From contig NC_135786.1 in NCBI RefSeq assembly GCF_051106095.1, positions 212,386,501 through 212,450,500 of the forward strand: 64,000 nucleotides of DNA, written 5' to 3'. Positions within the stretch are counted from its first letter, which is position 1; each line of letters begins with the position of its first letter. The notes below the pieces were generated by a model. It was given only the letters and a program-made list of their open reading frames with translations, was not told where the DNA came from and did no database searches. Positions 13,335-25,300 of this stretch are shown one piece after another. Origin of the DNA: Pogona vitticeps (lineage: Eukaryota; Chordata; Lepidosauria; Squamata; Agamidae). Made by a program: the position numbers and the translations under genes.

Positions 13335-13860
13335 AGACAGATCTGTCCTCTTTTGGCCAACTTAGTCAAAGGCTTTGTTGTAGCATACAAAGCATAGACT
13401 GATCTTTTTCTGAGAATATTTGGTGTCCTTCAGTAGCCAGTGGATATTTGCAATGTGATCTTGAGTGCCTTTTCTTTTTTTTAAAATCCAGCATGAACAT
13501 AAGGCAGTTCTTGCTCCATATATGGTAAAAGCCTTTGTTGCAACACCTTGAGCATAACTTTGCTTGCATGGGAAATTAAAGCAATGATTCTATAGTTATT
13601 GCACTCCTTGGCATCTCCTTCCTTGGGAACTGGAATGTATATCGAGCATTTCCAGTCTATATGTCATTGTTTTTGTTCTTCATATTTGTTGACATGTTCT
13701 TGTTGAGATTTTGACAGATTCAGTCTTTATGGCTTGAATTAGTTCTATTGGTATCTCATCTACCCCTGGTGATTTATTTCTTCCCAGAGCAGCTTTCACT
13801 TCACTTTCTATAACTGCAGGTTCTTCATCATAGGATTCTTGTACATGCTTAAACATTTTT
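13335..13860 (-). mobile_element. RTE/BovB-type LINE reverse-transcriptase fragment
   Basis: Minus-strand reading gives a pattern like AALGRNKSPGVDEIPIELIQ followed by QGRRCQ and NPHILRK-like segments with several breaks. This matches the order of the RTE reverse transcriptase (palm entry, then later motifs). It is degraded and old. Confidence 0.55.
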
Positions 13861-15224
13861 CATTTAAGGCAATGAGTAAATGCTTTAAATAATAAATTCA
13901 CTGTGAGTGCAGGTCGCTCCTCCTGCTCTTTTCTAACAGAGGTAGGAACCCAATGCCCATATAGGATGTTGTATATTCTCTTACTAGACAAAACTAAAGG
14001 TACGCAATGCATGTTGGCCACTTTTTTCTTTTGGTTTGCTTTTATTTGGTAACTCCACTTGCAAAGTACAATCAGATTTGTGCTGCAATCTTGGCTATGT
14101 GCACACACCTTTCTCCCCAGTGTTTTAGCATCCCAGGAAAGATGCCAAGCACTCAGAAACAGTCAAAGGTATTTTGACAGCAGCAATCCACCTTCCTTTT
14201 CTGGAAGCGTACAGGGAAATCCAGTGTTAGATTTACGGTAGCCTACAGAATGGGGTCACATTGGCTGCTATCTTGCAGGAATGTTTATTTCAGTAATCCG
14301 GCAAGTTGTAAATATTGGGCACTTGGCATCAGAGGCTGGAAAAACAACATGAAACATGAGCTTCAGTTTAAAGTCCTAAAGCTCCTCTTGAACTGCTGAC
14401 ACTGGTTTCTGAAGATTTTATGCAAAATCCAAAGAAACAAAAGAAGTCCACGAAAGCTCGCATTAGAATATAATAGCTAGTCTTTAAGCTGCCACTTTTT
14501 TTGGTCTGTTTTTTTGGGGGGGGCGGGGGGATTTTGCCTGCTATGCTTGTATGGACAAACATGGGTACCTCTTCGAAAACTGAAGATTTTATGTGTCTCT
14601 TTAGCAAGAAAACACCATAAAACAGGATCTGTGCTTTTGCCCAGTTATCCAACAATCTATCCAGCCAGTTTCCACAAGCCTAGTCTATTGCAGCCAATTT
14701 CTAGAGCCATAATCTGAGCATCAGCTCCGTAGTGAATGCATCAGAGTGATCTTCAGGTATTCTTTTCTATTTTGCAGACTGAGCCTGAACGGTACTTTGA
14801 AGCTTATACGTAATTCTTCAGTGGAAAGCTATGGAGTCCAGATACTAAGCTTAAAATCCTACGGACACAGGAATGTTGAATCAAACCAAAGGTCCAGGTG
14901 GACCAAGGTTGGATAATTTGTCATGATCCTACACATATAATTGGTCTGTGACTCCAATAATTCTTAGCCAGCACAACCGACGTTGAGAGCATCTGGGAGT
15001 TAAAACAGAACAACATTTGGGGGCTATTCATTGCCTATCCTGAGCCTGTTTCTCAGAATGTCCAAGCAGAAGCTTATAAGACCAAATTGGGTCTTTCCTA
15101 CTAGTGCTCTTCAGCAGCTGGCTGGCATTCAAGAACAGACTACCATTCAACAGGGACTTTCCATACAGCTAGCTGCCATGACTCATAAATAACCATCAGC
15201 AAAGCTATCCTTCTTTCATTTGCT

Positions 15225-15354
15225 CAGTGGTTTTCAAGATTAGGTCCCCAGACACTGGACTATAACTCTCATGAGTTCCAGCCAGCATGTTGGGTGGTAA
15301 TAGATGATAGAAGTCATAGTCCAATGTCCGGGGACTCAAGTCTGGGAGGTACTA
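15225..15354. mobile_element. hAT-like MITE, second subfamily
   Basis: Hairpin-like: CAGTGGTTTTCAAGATTAGG and TCCCCAGACACTGGACTATA near the start, with the complementary ATAGTCCAATGTCCGGGGAC near the end. No target duplication found. Confidence 0.5.
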
Positions 15355-15369
15355 GAAGATCACCTACTT

Positions 15370-15505
15370 CAGTGGTCTCCAACCTTGGGCCTCCAGATGT
15401 TCTTGGACTGCAACTCCCAGAAGCCTTCACCACCACCTCCGCTGTCAAGGATTTCTGGGAATTGAAGTCCAAGAACATCTGGAGGCCCAAGGTTGGGGAC
15501 CACTG
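15370..15505. mobile_element. hAT-type MITE with 8-bp TSD
   Basis: 136 bp, ends CAGTGGTCTCCAACCTTGG and GGTTGGGGACCACTG. The flanks ACCTACTT and ATCTACTT match at 7 of 8 bases. Confidence 0.8.
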
Positions 15506-16056
15506 ATCTACTTGCTTCTTTCACCAAGGCATTCCCCATATTCTTCACTGAATGTCTCAGTAGAGTGAATCAATTGTTACTATGTTCACACACAATTCGA
15601 AAACTAGATGTGTTCAGGAATGTGCAGATTCTGGTAGAGTGGATTGTCAAGATTTTTTTTTCTTTTCTTAAACAAATGGCTAGCCCTTATGAAAACGAAA
15701 AAAATATATGGGGGTGTTTGGTATGGTCTCAGAAGCTAATGAGAAGCAGGATGAGGAGTAAGATATTCACTGGTTGCAGTACAGGACATAACCACCTGAA
15801 AAAGTTTTTGCCTGGCCTCTTCCAAGCAATATTCAGTCTTTTTTTTTCTATGTGGAGAAGTGTGAGATTCATGCAAAGTATATTCAGTGGTGTAGACAGG
15901 TAGTTTTAAAAACCATTAACCAGGTAAGTCAGTTGAGTCGCTCTCTGCTCTGGTGGTTTGGAATGATAAGCGTCAATCTGGCCATGTGGAAAGTAGTGTG
16001 CAAAGAACAAAGAAACTGTAAACAGCTGTCATGATCAGGAGTTATGTGGTTTAAAG

Positions 16057-16347
16057 CAGGAGTCCCCAACCTTTTTCACCCCTGGACCGGCTGGGGAAGG
16101 CGGGGCACCCCCTGCGCTCATGTGCATGCGTGAATGGTGGCGCGACACTTGTGCGGTTGCTTGCTTGCTCATGCACATGTGCAAACTGTGGTGGCACTAT
16201 TTGCACATGCGCACAAGTGCCCCCACGCCCCCACAAATGCCACACTGCTGTTCATGCATGCGCATGAGCACACACACAGGCACAAACAGCCTTTGCGGGG
16301 ATGAGTGCATGGGGTCGGTGGGGCGGGAGGTCTGTTGGGGGCCTATA
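16057..16347. mobile_element. hAT-type nonautonomous element, GC-rich
   Basis: Begins CAGGAGTCCCCAACCTTTTT and ends GGGGGCCTATA, with a perfect 8-bp duplication GTTTAAAG (16049-16056 and 16348-16355). The GC- and CpG-rich interior (CATGCGCA-like runs) contrasts with the flanks. Confidence 0.75.
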
Positions 16348-16559
16348 GTTTAAAGCATGCAGTGTGAATGGGATGTGTAGTCAAGAAAATTTGTAACATG
16401 GAAGACTCAACATTCTGGGCTAATTGGAGAAGAAAACAACACCTGGACTGTCTCATGGGAAAATGGAGTGGGGAAAGGTGTTACAGCCCCTAAAATCAAG
16501 GTGGCATACATGGTCTGTCTCCCCACTTATGTTTATCCTTGCAACAAACCTATGAGGTT

Positions 16560-17695
16560 GTAGGCATCCTTCAGTCTCAAGAGAACGTGCTCTGAATAGA
16601 GGTCTTGGAACAGCATCTAGTGTGGCTGAGAAGGCCAATTCGAGAGTGACAGTTCCTTCCACACTGAAGACAAATACAATCTGTCCCCTGTCCAGCTCCC
16701 TGATTTTGCTGGTTTCGGGACTGCCTCTTGGCCTCGGACTGCTGGACAAGTGTCTCTTCAAAATGGGAGAGGCCATGGTGCACCTCCTGCCTCCAGGCTG
16801 AATGCTCAGATGTGAAACTTTCCCATCTGTTGAGGTCCATTCCTAAGGCCTTCAGATCCTACTTGCAGATATCCTTGTATTGCAGCTGTGGTCTCCCTCT
16901 GGGGCACTTTCCCTGCACTAATTTTCCATACAGGAGATGTTTCAGAATCCGACCATCAGCCATTCTCACGACATGCCCAAGCCAATGTAGATGTCACTGT
17001 TTCAGTAATGTATACAGTGGTGCCTCGCTTAGCGATGTTAATCCATGCAGCAAAAATCGCTGCTAAGCAATAACATCGCTAAGCGATTTTAAAAAGCCCA
17101 TAGAAACGCATTAAAACACGTTTAATGCATTCCTATGGGCTTCCAAACTAACCTTAAGCGAAAATCCTCCATTGCGGCGGCCATTTTCGGTGCCTCTAAA
17201 GCGAGGCAAAATAGCGGGCGGCCATTTTTTCCCGGTGGCCATTTTGGAACCGCCCATCAGCTGGCCGAAAATGGGGGCTCTGCAATGCTCGCTTCCCCGC
17301 GATCATCGCAAAGCGAATTTTCCCCATAGGAAACATCGCAAAGGGATATCTTTTGCAATCGCAAAAACAGCATCGCTAAGCAATTTCGCCGTAAAACAGA
17401 GCGATTGCTAAGCGAGGCACCACTGTACATGCTAAAAATTCCAGTTCGTTCTAGGATTACTCTATTTGGAACTTTGTCCTGCCAGGTGATACCAAAAATG
17501 TGTTGGAGACAACACATATGGATCGTGTTTTCAGCTTCCTCTCCTGCCATGCACAAAGGGTCCAGGACTCACTGCAGTACAGGAGTGTGCTCGGGACACA
17601 GGCTTTATAGACCTGGATCTTGGTATATGCCATCAGCATCTTATTAAGCCATATTCTCTTTGTGAGTCTAGAGAACATGGTAGCTGCCAAAAAAT
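16560..17695 (-). mobile_element. LINE 3' fragment with C-terminal finger, split by a MITE
   Basis: Minus strand, running from right to left: YTKIQVYKACVPSTLLYCSE and LLYCSESWTL (end of reverse transcriptase), then after the MITE RSAWRQEVHHGLSHFEET and QCGRNCHSRIGLLSHTRCC (finger). Several frame changes show it is dead. The MITE occupies 17015-17425. Confidence 0.65.
17015..17425. mobile_element. Tigger/pogo-like MITE, near-perfect ends
   Basis: 411 bp. Both ends read CAGTGGTGCCTCGCTTAGC inward, flanked by TA (17013-17014, 17426-17427). Internal hairpins of AAGCGA/TCGCTT units are present. Inserted in the LINE fragment around it. Confidence 0.85.
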
Positions 17696-19079
17696 ATTGA
17701 TTGGGCTATAGCCAATGCATCAAAACCAGGGAGAGCCAATCTTCCTGGCTAAACCAGAGATTAAAGGCTGGATCTCCCTGATTTTTTGCAAGACACTACA
17801 CTGTTAGTCATAGCAAATTACCTTAATTCGTCATCCACTACAGAGAGGCTTCCACACAGCTGCTGCTGAACAAGTCAAAATAAATTTATGCCTGAAATTC
17901 CTCACATTATTGCAGTATTGACAGCAAGGAGTCATACACTACAGTTAGTACTACTTAGCAACCAAGAACTGTTTTTCGGATTACCAGTAAAAGGGTCAAA
18001 TGAGTATACTTTTGATGTATTAGATTACCCAGCAGAAGTCATAACAGTTTTGCTTTCAGCATCTCAGAAGATCTGAAAGGAAATATTACTCATTGAGATG
18101 CACAACTGTGACTTTTTTTTAAGAAGCAGGAATAGTTAATAAACTTTGGTTAAGCATTACCAGTTACAAGAATACAGTATGCTAATAACCTGGCATGTCA
18201 TATCTGAGGGTGGGGTGAGGGGGAGTCCTTATTCCCAAAATGTGGGCTCTATACCTCTTCCTGGAAGCCTGTGTTCTCATTCAAGACCTTGGAAAAATAT
18301 TTAAATATATAATGGCAAATAACAATGACGTTACTTACCATTATTTCTTCTGAAGCAAGTCAGATTGTGTTTGGACAGTGGTAACTACCAGTAAGTGAAT
18401 GGAACGGGAGATATACACAGTTTAAGTATGCACAGTTTTTCTTCCATCCATTAGAAAGAAATAGACTTCTAAACAAGCTGAACTATTAATGTGTAAAAGT
18501 TTAGTTTTCGTGGCCTGCATGGAAATAGTGAGAACACAGATACGTTGGCTGACATCCTGTTGCTTAGTGTAGTAAGTTGAATCAGAGTTGGCCCATTGAA
18601 TCAATCGGGAGTTGGTGAGTCAACTTCTCCATAATCTCCATTGATTCAAATGGAGTAAATGTACATTCTCAATGTTTTAAAGGCAGAAACAGAGGAAAGA
18701 GAACACTACAGACTTGCTTTTTCAAGGCTCTGAAAGAAAGGATTTTTCAAAGTCTGAGTGGACAAATTGGCAACCTTTACACAAAAACAATAATTAAAAA
18801 AAACAAGAGATTAGCTAACTAGTCATTTTGGCCTCGTCCCTTATCACTTTCACCATGTCTCTATTGATCTCAGACCTGCTTGAGTTGCCTACTTGGTTTA
18901 AAGCATAGGAGAGGTCTGACTTCTTTATGATAGTGATCACCATAGGCAAACATTACTCTGCAGATAACAGTTCACGAGCTAAGAGGCAGCAGCAGCACTG
19001 GTAGCACTTAACAGCAAAAAAATATCAGTTGCGGAACACTTACATTCATGCATACCTTTACATATAATTATGAATCACA
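17696..19079. other. intergenic, unrecognised
   Basis: Only the old ATTGATTCAAATGG-type dispersed motif at 18580-18660 is seen; 19505-20660 is also empty. Confidence 0.45.
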
Positions 19080-19081
19080 TA

Positions 19082-19502
19082 CAGTGGTGCCTCGCTAGAC
19101 AGTTACCCTGCATGACAGTTTTTTCGCTAGACATTGACTTTTTGCGATCGCTATAGTGATTCACAAAACAGTGATTCCTATGGGGGAATTTCGCTGGACA
19201 ATGTTTGGTCCCTGCTTCGCAAACCGATGTTTGCTAGACAACGATTTTGACAGCTCCCTCTGCGCTCACAAAACAGGTGTTTTCGGGACCTAAGCTTCGC
19301 AAGACAGCGATTTAAACAGCTGATCAGCGGTTTGCAAAGTGGCTTTCCTATGGCCGATCTTCACTAGACGATTCTTCCCCATTGAAATGCATTAAACAGG
19401 TTTCAATGCATTGCAATGGGAAAATGCTTTTCGCTAGACAATGATTTCGCTAAACAGCGATTTCAGTGGAACAGATTAGCATCGTCTAGCGAGGCACCAT
19501 TG
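19082..19502. mobile_element. Tigger/pogo-like MITE, third subtype
   Basis: 421 bp, start CAGTGGTGCCTCGCTAGAC, end GTCTAGCGAGGCACCATTG, TA on both sides. Interior built from CGCTAGACA motifs, unlike the two copies to its left, so this is a distinct subfamily sharing the terminal 14 bases. Confidence 0.8.
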
Positions 19503-21247
19503 TATCTTAAAGACCCTTGATTAATAATTTTGGGTAGTCTCTCCACCAGTGTATATTACATTATCTTCATAGATGCTGCAGTCTGTCACTTGGTGGGCAG
19601 CCTTCCGGTGATCCAGACATATAGTGCACCAATATGGTTGTATTCAAAAGCCTTGCAGACATGGTAGAAGAACTTGACAGAACTTTTATTCAGTTGGCAT
19701 AAGCTTTTGAGAGCCCAGTTATCTTCATGCCACAATGAGGCAATGGGGTAGGATTCTGTGAAGGTGGATTTACACATTCCATACAAAATTGCAAAAGAAA
19801 CAGAGGCACGATATTAAAGTGTGGCATGTTTCTTACAACTTAAAAAAAGTTGGGTAGAGTTATCCCAACATTTTCAGAAGAGCCTTTATGGGTCAGCAGT
19901 TGGTCGTTCTTGCTACACAAGGAATAGGCTCACTCACAGACTACACTGGTGCAGGTCTTACTGATCAGTCATGATCAGTGATGCTACAAAATTTGGCCAG
20001 TTTTAGACTCAGGATACAAAGTCTAAAGTTTCATAATGCTTGCCCCACATCCAAGGCAAGTAGTACCTAGACCCAGATCATTTTGTTCTAAGTCACCCTG
20101 AGAACTTTGCTACAAGGTGCCCCAAAATGCCATTAATAAGTACAGCTTTCTTGAAAGTTTTAATGGAACATTATGCTACAAATGCTTTGAATGAATGAAT
20201 GTCAAAATATGACGGGGATGGGGTGGGGTCCTCCTGTTGCCAGGAGGCAAATCTCAGGGACCGAAAAAAGCATGAGTTTGGGTTCAGAGATGGAGGGAAA
20301 TAAATGAAAACCATGTAGCATGCTAAACTATATAATCCAGATAACTATTTTTAAAATTCAGAATATGGTCAGGAAACATCCATCACCAGCACACCTGGAA
20401 TATGAAATTTTGGAGACATCTGGCAAAATGACAGAATTTATTTCTATGACCAAACACCGGAACTATTATATTTTCAAAGTTACTACGGGATAAAGGAAGA
20501 AACAAAAGAAAGAAGAAGTAAACTGGGGCCCATATCAACTAGTTGATGGTAATATTCAGAGTAACAGAATATTATTTTTAGCTTAGCTGAAACTTTGAAG
20601 GTTTTTGTAGAAGCCTTGTGCATCTTTGGTTAAAAACAGATACCGGTATATTATGATAGATTGCTGCCACCATCAGGTCACTTTGGGGAAAAACATGTTC
20701 CTCAAAATGTTGCAGCTAGATTGTTCAGCAAATTACAGCAGCTCCACTGGCTGCCAATCCATCTCCAGGCACAATTCAAAGTGCTGGTTTTAATATATAA
20801 AGCCCTAAGCAGTTTGGGTCCAAGGTATTCAAAGGACGGTATCTCTCCTTATGAGCATGCCCAAGTTTTAAGAGGCCATTTTCATGGTCCTACTGTACCT
20901 TCACAGGTGTGTTTCATGGATACATGGAAGAGGGCCTTCTCTGTCATTGCTCCCAGAGTATGTAACCTGTTCCCATGAGGGGGCCCAGGCAGCCCCATCT
21001 TTACTATCATTCCACAAGCATTCTTGTGACTTGCGCTTTGAGAAGGCTTTTTAAAAATGGATTGTTGTGCTCTGTTGCTTTTAAATGTGTTCTTAGTATT
21101 GATTTTACCATTTTAAACACAGTTTTTGTTTGATCCTTTAAAAATATTTGTACATTTACTATTTTAAGATTTTAAATATTATTTTACAATAATAAACATT
21201 ATTTTCAATGGTGTCAGCCACTTTGGGTCCTTTTCAAAGAAGAAAGG

Positions 21248-21602
21248 TAAAGGTAAAGGTAAAGGTTCCCCTTGACAATTTTTTTGTCCAGTCGTGTCCG
21301 ACTCTAGGGGGTGGCGCTCATCCTGCTCTTCAAGCCATAGAGCCAGCGTTTGTCCGAAGACAATCTTTCCGTGGTCACATGGCCAGTGTGATTTAGACAC
21401 GGAACGGTGTTTACCTTCCCACTGAGATGGTACCTATTTATCTACTCGCATTTGCATGCTTTCGAACCGCTAGGTTGGCGGGAGCTGGGACAAGCGACGG
21501 GCGCTCACTCCGTCGCGTGGATTCGATCTTACGACTGCTTGGTCTTCTGACCATGCAGCACAGGCTTCTGCGGTTTAGCCCACAGCGCCACCACGTCCCC
21601 TT
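21248..21602 (-). mobile_element. Sauria-type SINE
   Basis: Reverse copy of the family at 334-684, with (ACCTTT)-type tail at the left and the CGCCACCACGTCCC head at the right. Flanks AAAGAAGAAAGG (21236-21247) and AAAGGAGAAAGG (21603-21614) match at 11 of 12 bases. It is inserted in the L2-like 3' UTR. Confidence 0.85.
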
Positions 21603-21625
21603 AAAGGAGAAAGGCAGGGTAAAAA

Positions 21626-22044
21626 TGTCAGGACTGGGGCCATGCCGGAACCTTGGAACCTGAGTGCAGGCAGGATGGGCCCCATTTCTCTGCTCTAAAG
21701 ATTGCAGGATTGAGCCCTTTCCCTGCAGCTGTTGCCCAGCTCTTCAGGAGGGCCACCTGTGGAAGATGAGGACCAGGCTGTACAAGAATAGGCCTTCCAT
21801 GCAGACTTTTGCTTCAGTAATGAAGGGCTTTGTCTCTCTGGACTCTGCTGCCTTGATACAGCTCCTCCTGGCTTTGGCTCCTGGACTGTCTGACCACAAT
21901 TTACATCATCCTTCTACTTGGCTGCTGTTTGGACACAAAACCCTAGCTGGTTGGTCTCTTCTTGGACTGTGGGGTTGGCTGTACCTCGTTCCTGTGGTCT
22001 TGCTCTGGACTGGGTTGTGGTGCCTCTTCTACTGAACCCGGACA
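21626..22044 (+). mobile_element. solo LTR (fossil retroelement)
   Basis: 419 bp starting TGTCAGGACTGG and ending AACCCGGACA, flanked by AAAAA on both sides (21621-21625 and 22045-22049). No internal region. CTGGACT-rich text resembles the solo LTR at 40713-41371, so the two may be related. It broke the tail of the L2-like LINE just downstream of RAD54B. Confidence 0.6.
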
Positions 22045-22100
22045 AAAAATATTTTAAATAAATAAGACCCCAAGAATAAAAAAAAATCCTATTATTACAT

Positions 22101-22106
22101 TTTATT
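22101..22106 (-). terminator. RAD54B: candidate polyadenylation signal of RAD54B
   Basis: AATAAA on the minus strand, 82 bases past the stop codon, in an AT-rich stretch. It would give a very short 3' UTR ending next to the tail of an L2-like LINE. Other signals further downstream cannot be excluded. Confidence 0.45.
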
Positions 22107-22187
22107 TTTTTTAAAAAAAGACATTGGTGAACAAAAGTCCATTGTAAACTAAAGAAGAAATGAATTTGCCTTGCTTAGGTGGCATCC

Positions 22188-22387
22188 TCAGCTGCTTGTG
22201 CTTTGGAAAACAAATGTGATGTTTTCTTTTATTCTTTCCAAGAAGGAATCAGGGAGATTTCCATGATCCACAGAAAAGTGCTTCCACTGCATCAGTTGTG
22301 ACATAGATAGTAGGGTGCTTTTGGAAATAGATTTCACATTGCTTTTGCCAAGCTGGCAGTCTTGTACTGAAAGTTTTTCTAAAGGAC
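22188..22387 (-). CDS. RAD54B: RAD54B last coding exon
   Basis: A 200-nt exon after acceptor ttctttcag, encoding [20 protein letters not shown] and [19 protein letters not shown], then TGA at 22188-22190. The correct frame is not the longest open frame here. It matches the mammalian C-terminus in length and sequence. Confidence 0.95.
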
Positions 22388-25300
22388 CTGAAAGAAATAA
22401 TTAGGGAAAAACAAGTTGAGGAACATAACTGCCAATAGGAACAGAGATGCAAAATCGTGCAGAAGAGTTCGTAATCTTTTTGCACATGGACAGGTAGATT
22501 GTGGAGGGTGGTGAGTCTGTGGGAGACAATGTGAGTGAGTGTACATACACATGGAAGAAAGAGACTCTGTGTGTGGGTAGGTGAGTGAGGAAGTACATGG
22601 GGGGGGGGAGAGGCAGCCAATATAAGAAGGGCCCTGCTAGTTCAAGTGTGTCTCAGTATAAGGAAACCTCAGAACCTGAGGCCACATTCAGTCCTCCTCA
22701 TGTCCAATACTTCCCTCTGGAGTTCCCAGATGGTTACACCACTTGACAAAACAATTTGGTGGCTAACCAATGATATACCCTTTTTCTGTATTCTAAAAGG
22801 CTGAAACACTTCTCATTGACCTTAGTTACTAGCAGGAAGAGCTTTAAACTAAAAAATTTGCATCCTACACTGAATGTGAAACTAGACCTTAGGCTGTAAT
22901 AGGTGTCCCACACTTGGCCTTTCTACTCCTGGGGACAATAATGGCCAAACACATGCTTATGGGAAATCCACATGAAATAGTCAGTGCCATATCCCTGTTG
23001 CTCCCTATTAACTAGTATCAAGTGGTAGATTGCCTCTGAACATCAGGTGGCACACAGCCTTCATGACTAGTAGCCACTGTTAGCTTTATCCTTTATGAAC
23101 TAGTACAATCCTGTTTCAAAGCCATCTAAGCTAGCAACTGTCACCACATCCTGTAGAAGTGAATTGTGCAGGTTATCTACACAGGCTTAATTAAGAAGCA
23201 GTTTGTTATTCATACAAAAACCAAAAAACAGAGAATAAATTGTACACCACATTTGAAAGAGGCAAGGAATGACAGGAAAGCAAGAGTCACCTTGGTCATC
23301 TTTCTTTCCTATACATTTACACTCCAAAAGATCATGAGTAAGACAGCTGGAATCCTCATGCAGTATAAAAAGATTTCTAAGTTCTTCAACAGAAAAACGG
23401 ATGTGTTCAGATCCTTTGGAAAAGTCCACCACTGCTCCAGAGAGACCTTGTTTACTGATCTGCCTCTGATAGATTTTCTCTTCTATTGTGCCTATATGGG
23501 AGAAAGAATACAAAGATTACACTTCTGAAAACAGTGAACCAAAACAGCAGTTATCAACAAATATACTCTCTGGCCCTAAGAAATGGCTGCATCTGAAACT
23601 GTTTTCAAATCAAGATGGGATTTGCAATCATAATGTGACAAACCTGTTGTTAGTAGTCGGTAAATATGCACTGTACGCTTCTGTCCATCTCTCCACACTC
23701 TGGCCATTGCCTAAAAGGGAATGAGATAGTAAAGATTACTAGGGAAGTATTTCAGGTGATGTCAAAATAAATGTGCCATTTTTATTATTTATTTTTGTTT
23801 CCCAAATGCCAAAAGCCTGCTACTTATAGTAAACCACACAAAAGCAGGCAGATTGAGTCAATGGGGATTCCATAGATCAACTCTTCCATAAGTTCCATTG
23901 ATTCAGATAGGCCTACTCTAACTGTGACTTACTTTAGCATAGTAAGTCGCAGTCAGACTTTGCACCAAGGGAACTTACAGAGGACTTGACTCACCAAATC
24001 CCCATTGATTCAATGGCCCTCGCCTAGTGAGATTCAGTATGCTGAGCAACACGATTTTGACCAATGTATATTGGACAGTCTTTTTATTACCCATTTTTAC
24101 AGGGCTTCCAATAAAAACGGCTACTTTTATCCAAAACTGCTGTCATCTGTAAGCATACAGCCCTTCCGCAATTAACAAGACCTTCAGGGAGTATTGGACT
24201 GGTAATTTATACTGGGCAATCTACACAGCAGTAAAGAGTTAAACATCTCCCTGCCCCCAGTGTTCCCCAGCCCAAATCAAGCCTCCCTGCAGTAGCGTTT
24301 TAGCCATGGAGATGATGATGATGGGTGCTCTGGTCATTAAATGCCAATGTTACTCTTGCCTTGGCCCCATGAAACCCGTGAAAGCTTATGACACACTAAC
24401 ATATATATTGTTTATCTTCTTTAAGTCCCCAAATCTTTTACTGGATCTACTAGAATGTTTTATCATTGATTCCAGCAGCAATACCACCCACTGTCAACAT
24501 TTATCCAGTGCTGTATTTTTAAGGAGCAAACTACATGGTCTTATTAGTGTGTTTTTAGAAGAGGACATTCTTTGTCATGACACATGGCATTCCTCAACTA
24601 CCTATCTTGAACTCACTGTGCTTCACTTTGTGACTGGTTAATGGCAGATAAAGGCAAAATCGATTTGCAGGTCTGACTGCTGAAGTAAGTATCCCTGATT
24701 AAATCCGGTAGTTGAGAGCAAAAATGAATTAACCAAAAGAACCCTGCATTCCGCCTGTGGATTTGGCCAAAACCTCACAATTAGCCTTGTTTGGGTGCCA
24801 ATGTCTTTGTTATTCTTTCTCCTTCCCATCCCACTTTCCCAACATGGAATAGTATGACTCCAGAGGACTGCAGCTATATTTGGAAGCTTTCTTGTTCTCT
24901 TTTCTTGTCTACACATGTGTGCAAAGTATGTGGCTGACATCCAAAGTTCAACTTGAGATGCCCAAGGACTTGGTCATCCTCAGTGACATATTTTGCTTTG
25001 AGACGCAGACCTCAATGCCACATCAAGCTGAGTTTAATGTTCCATCGTTTCAACAGCAGTTTGCAGGTGGGGATCTGCAGAAAGCATTGCGACGTTAATT
25101 CATCGCTTACACAGACTGGCTCTACTTCTGAGAGACACAGTAAGGAATTACGTAAGCTCCCAACCTCTGGCTCTGGAGCCACACACCTAACTCACTGAGC
25201 TAGACAATGAAGGCAACAGGAATTGTAAGGTACTTCAGATTATTTTAGTTCCTGAATGAATCAGTTATATTATTTCCTTCTAAGTATCAGATGGCTTACG

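Larger units (their letters stand above)
11321..15224. other. intergenic gaps between LINE relics
   Basis: Outside 11938-12060 and 13335-13860 no feature is recognised. There is a G-run at 14515-14530. Near 11720-11800 lies a CCATTTATTCAAATGGGCCTA motif that recurs in related form at 18580-18660 and 23850-24040, probably an old dispersed repeat. Confidence 0.4.
20661..22063 (+). mobile_element. L2-like LINE 3' end carrying a SINE and a solo LTR
   Basis: Encodes LQQLHWLPIHLQAQFKVLVL then IYKALSSLGPRYSKDGISPY, the typical last part of an L2-clade reverse-transcriptase ORF, followed by a 3' UTR with CCACTTTGGGTCC and a tail ending TATTTTAAATAAATAA at 22050-22063. It is split by a Sauria SINE (21248-21602) and a solo LTR (21626-22044). 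Confidence 0.7.

Noticed and set aside
21427-22035. Two plus-strand frames near the RAD54B 3' end
   Set aside because: They read through the reverse Sauria SINE and the solo LTR.
22249-22620. 123-codon minus-strand frame over the last RAD54B exon
   Set aside because: Wrong frame: the true C-terminal residues ([10 protein letters not shown]) lie in a different frame entered from the acceptor at 22387.
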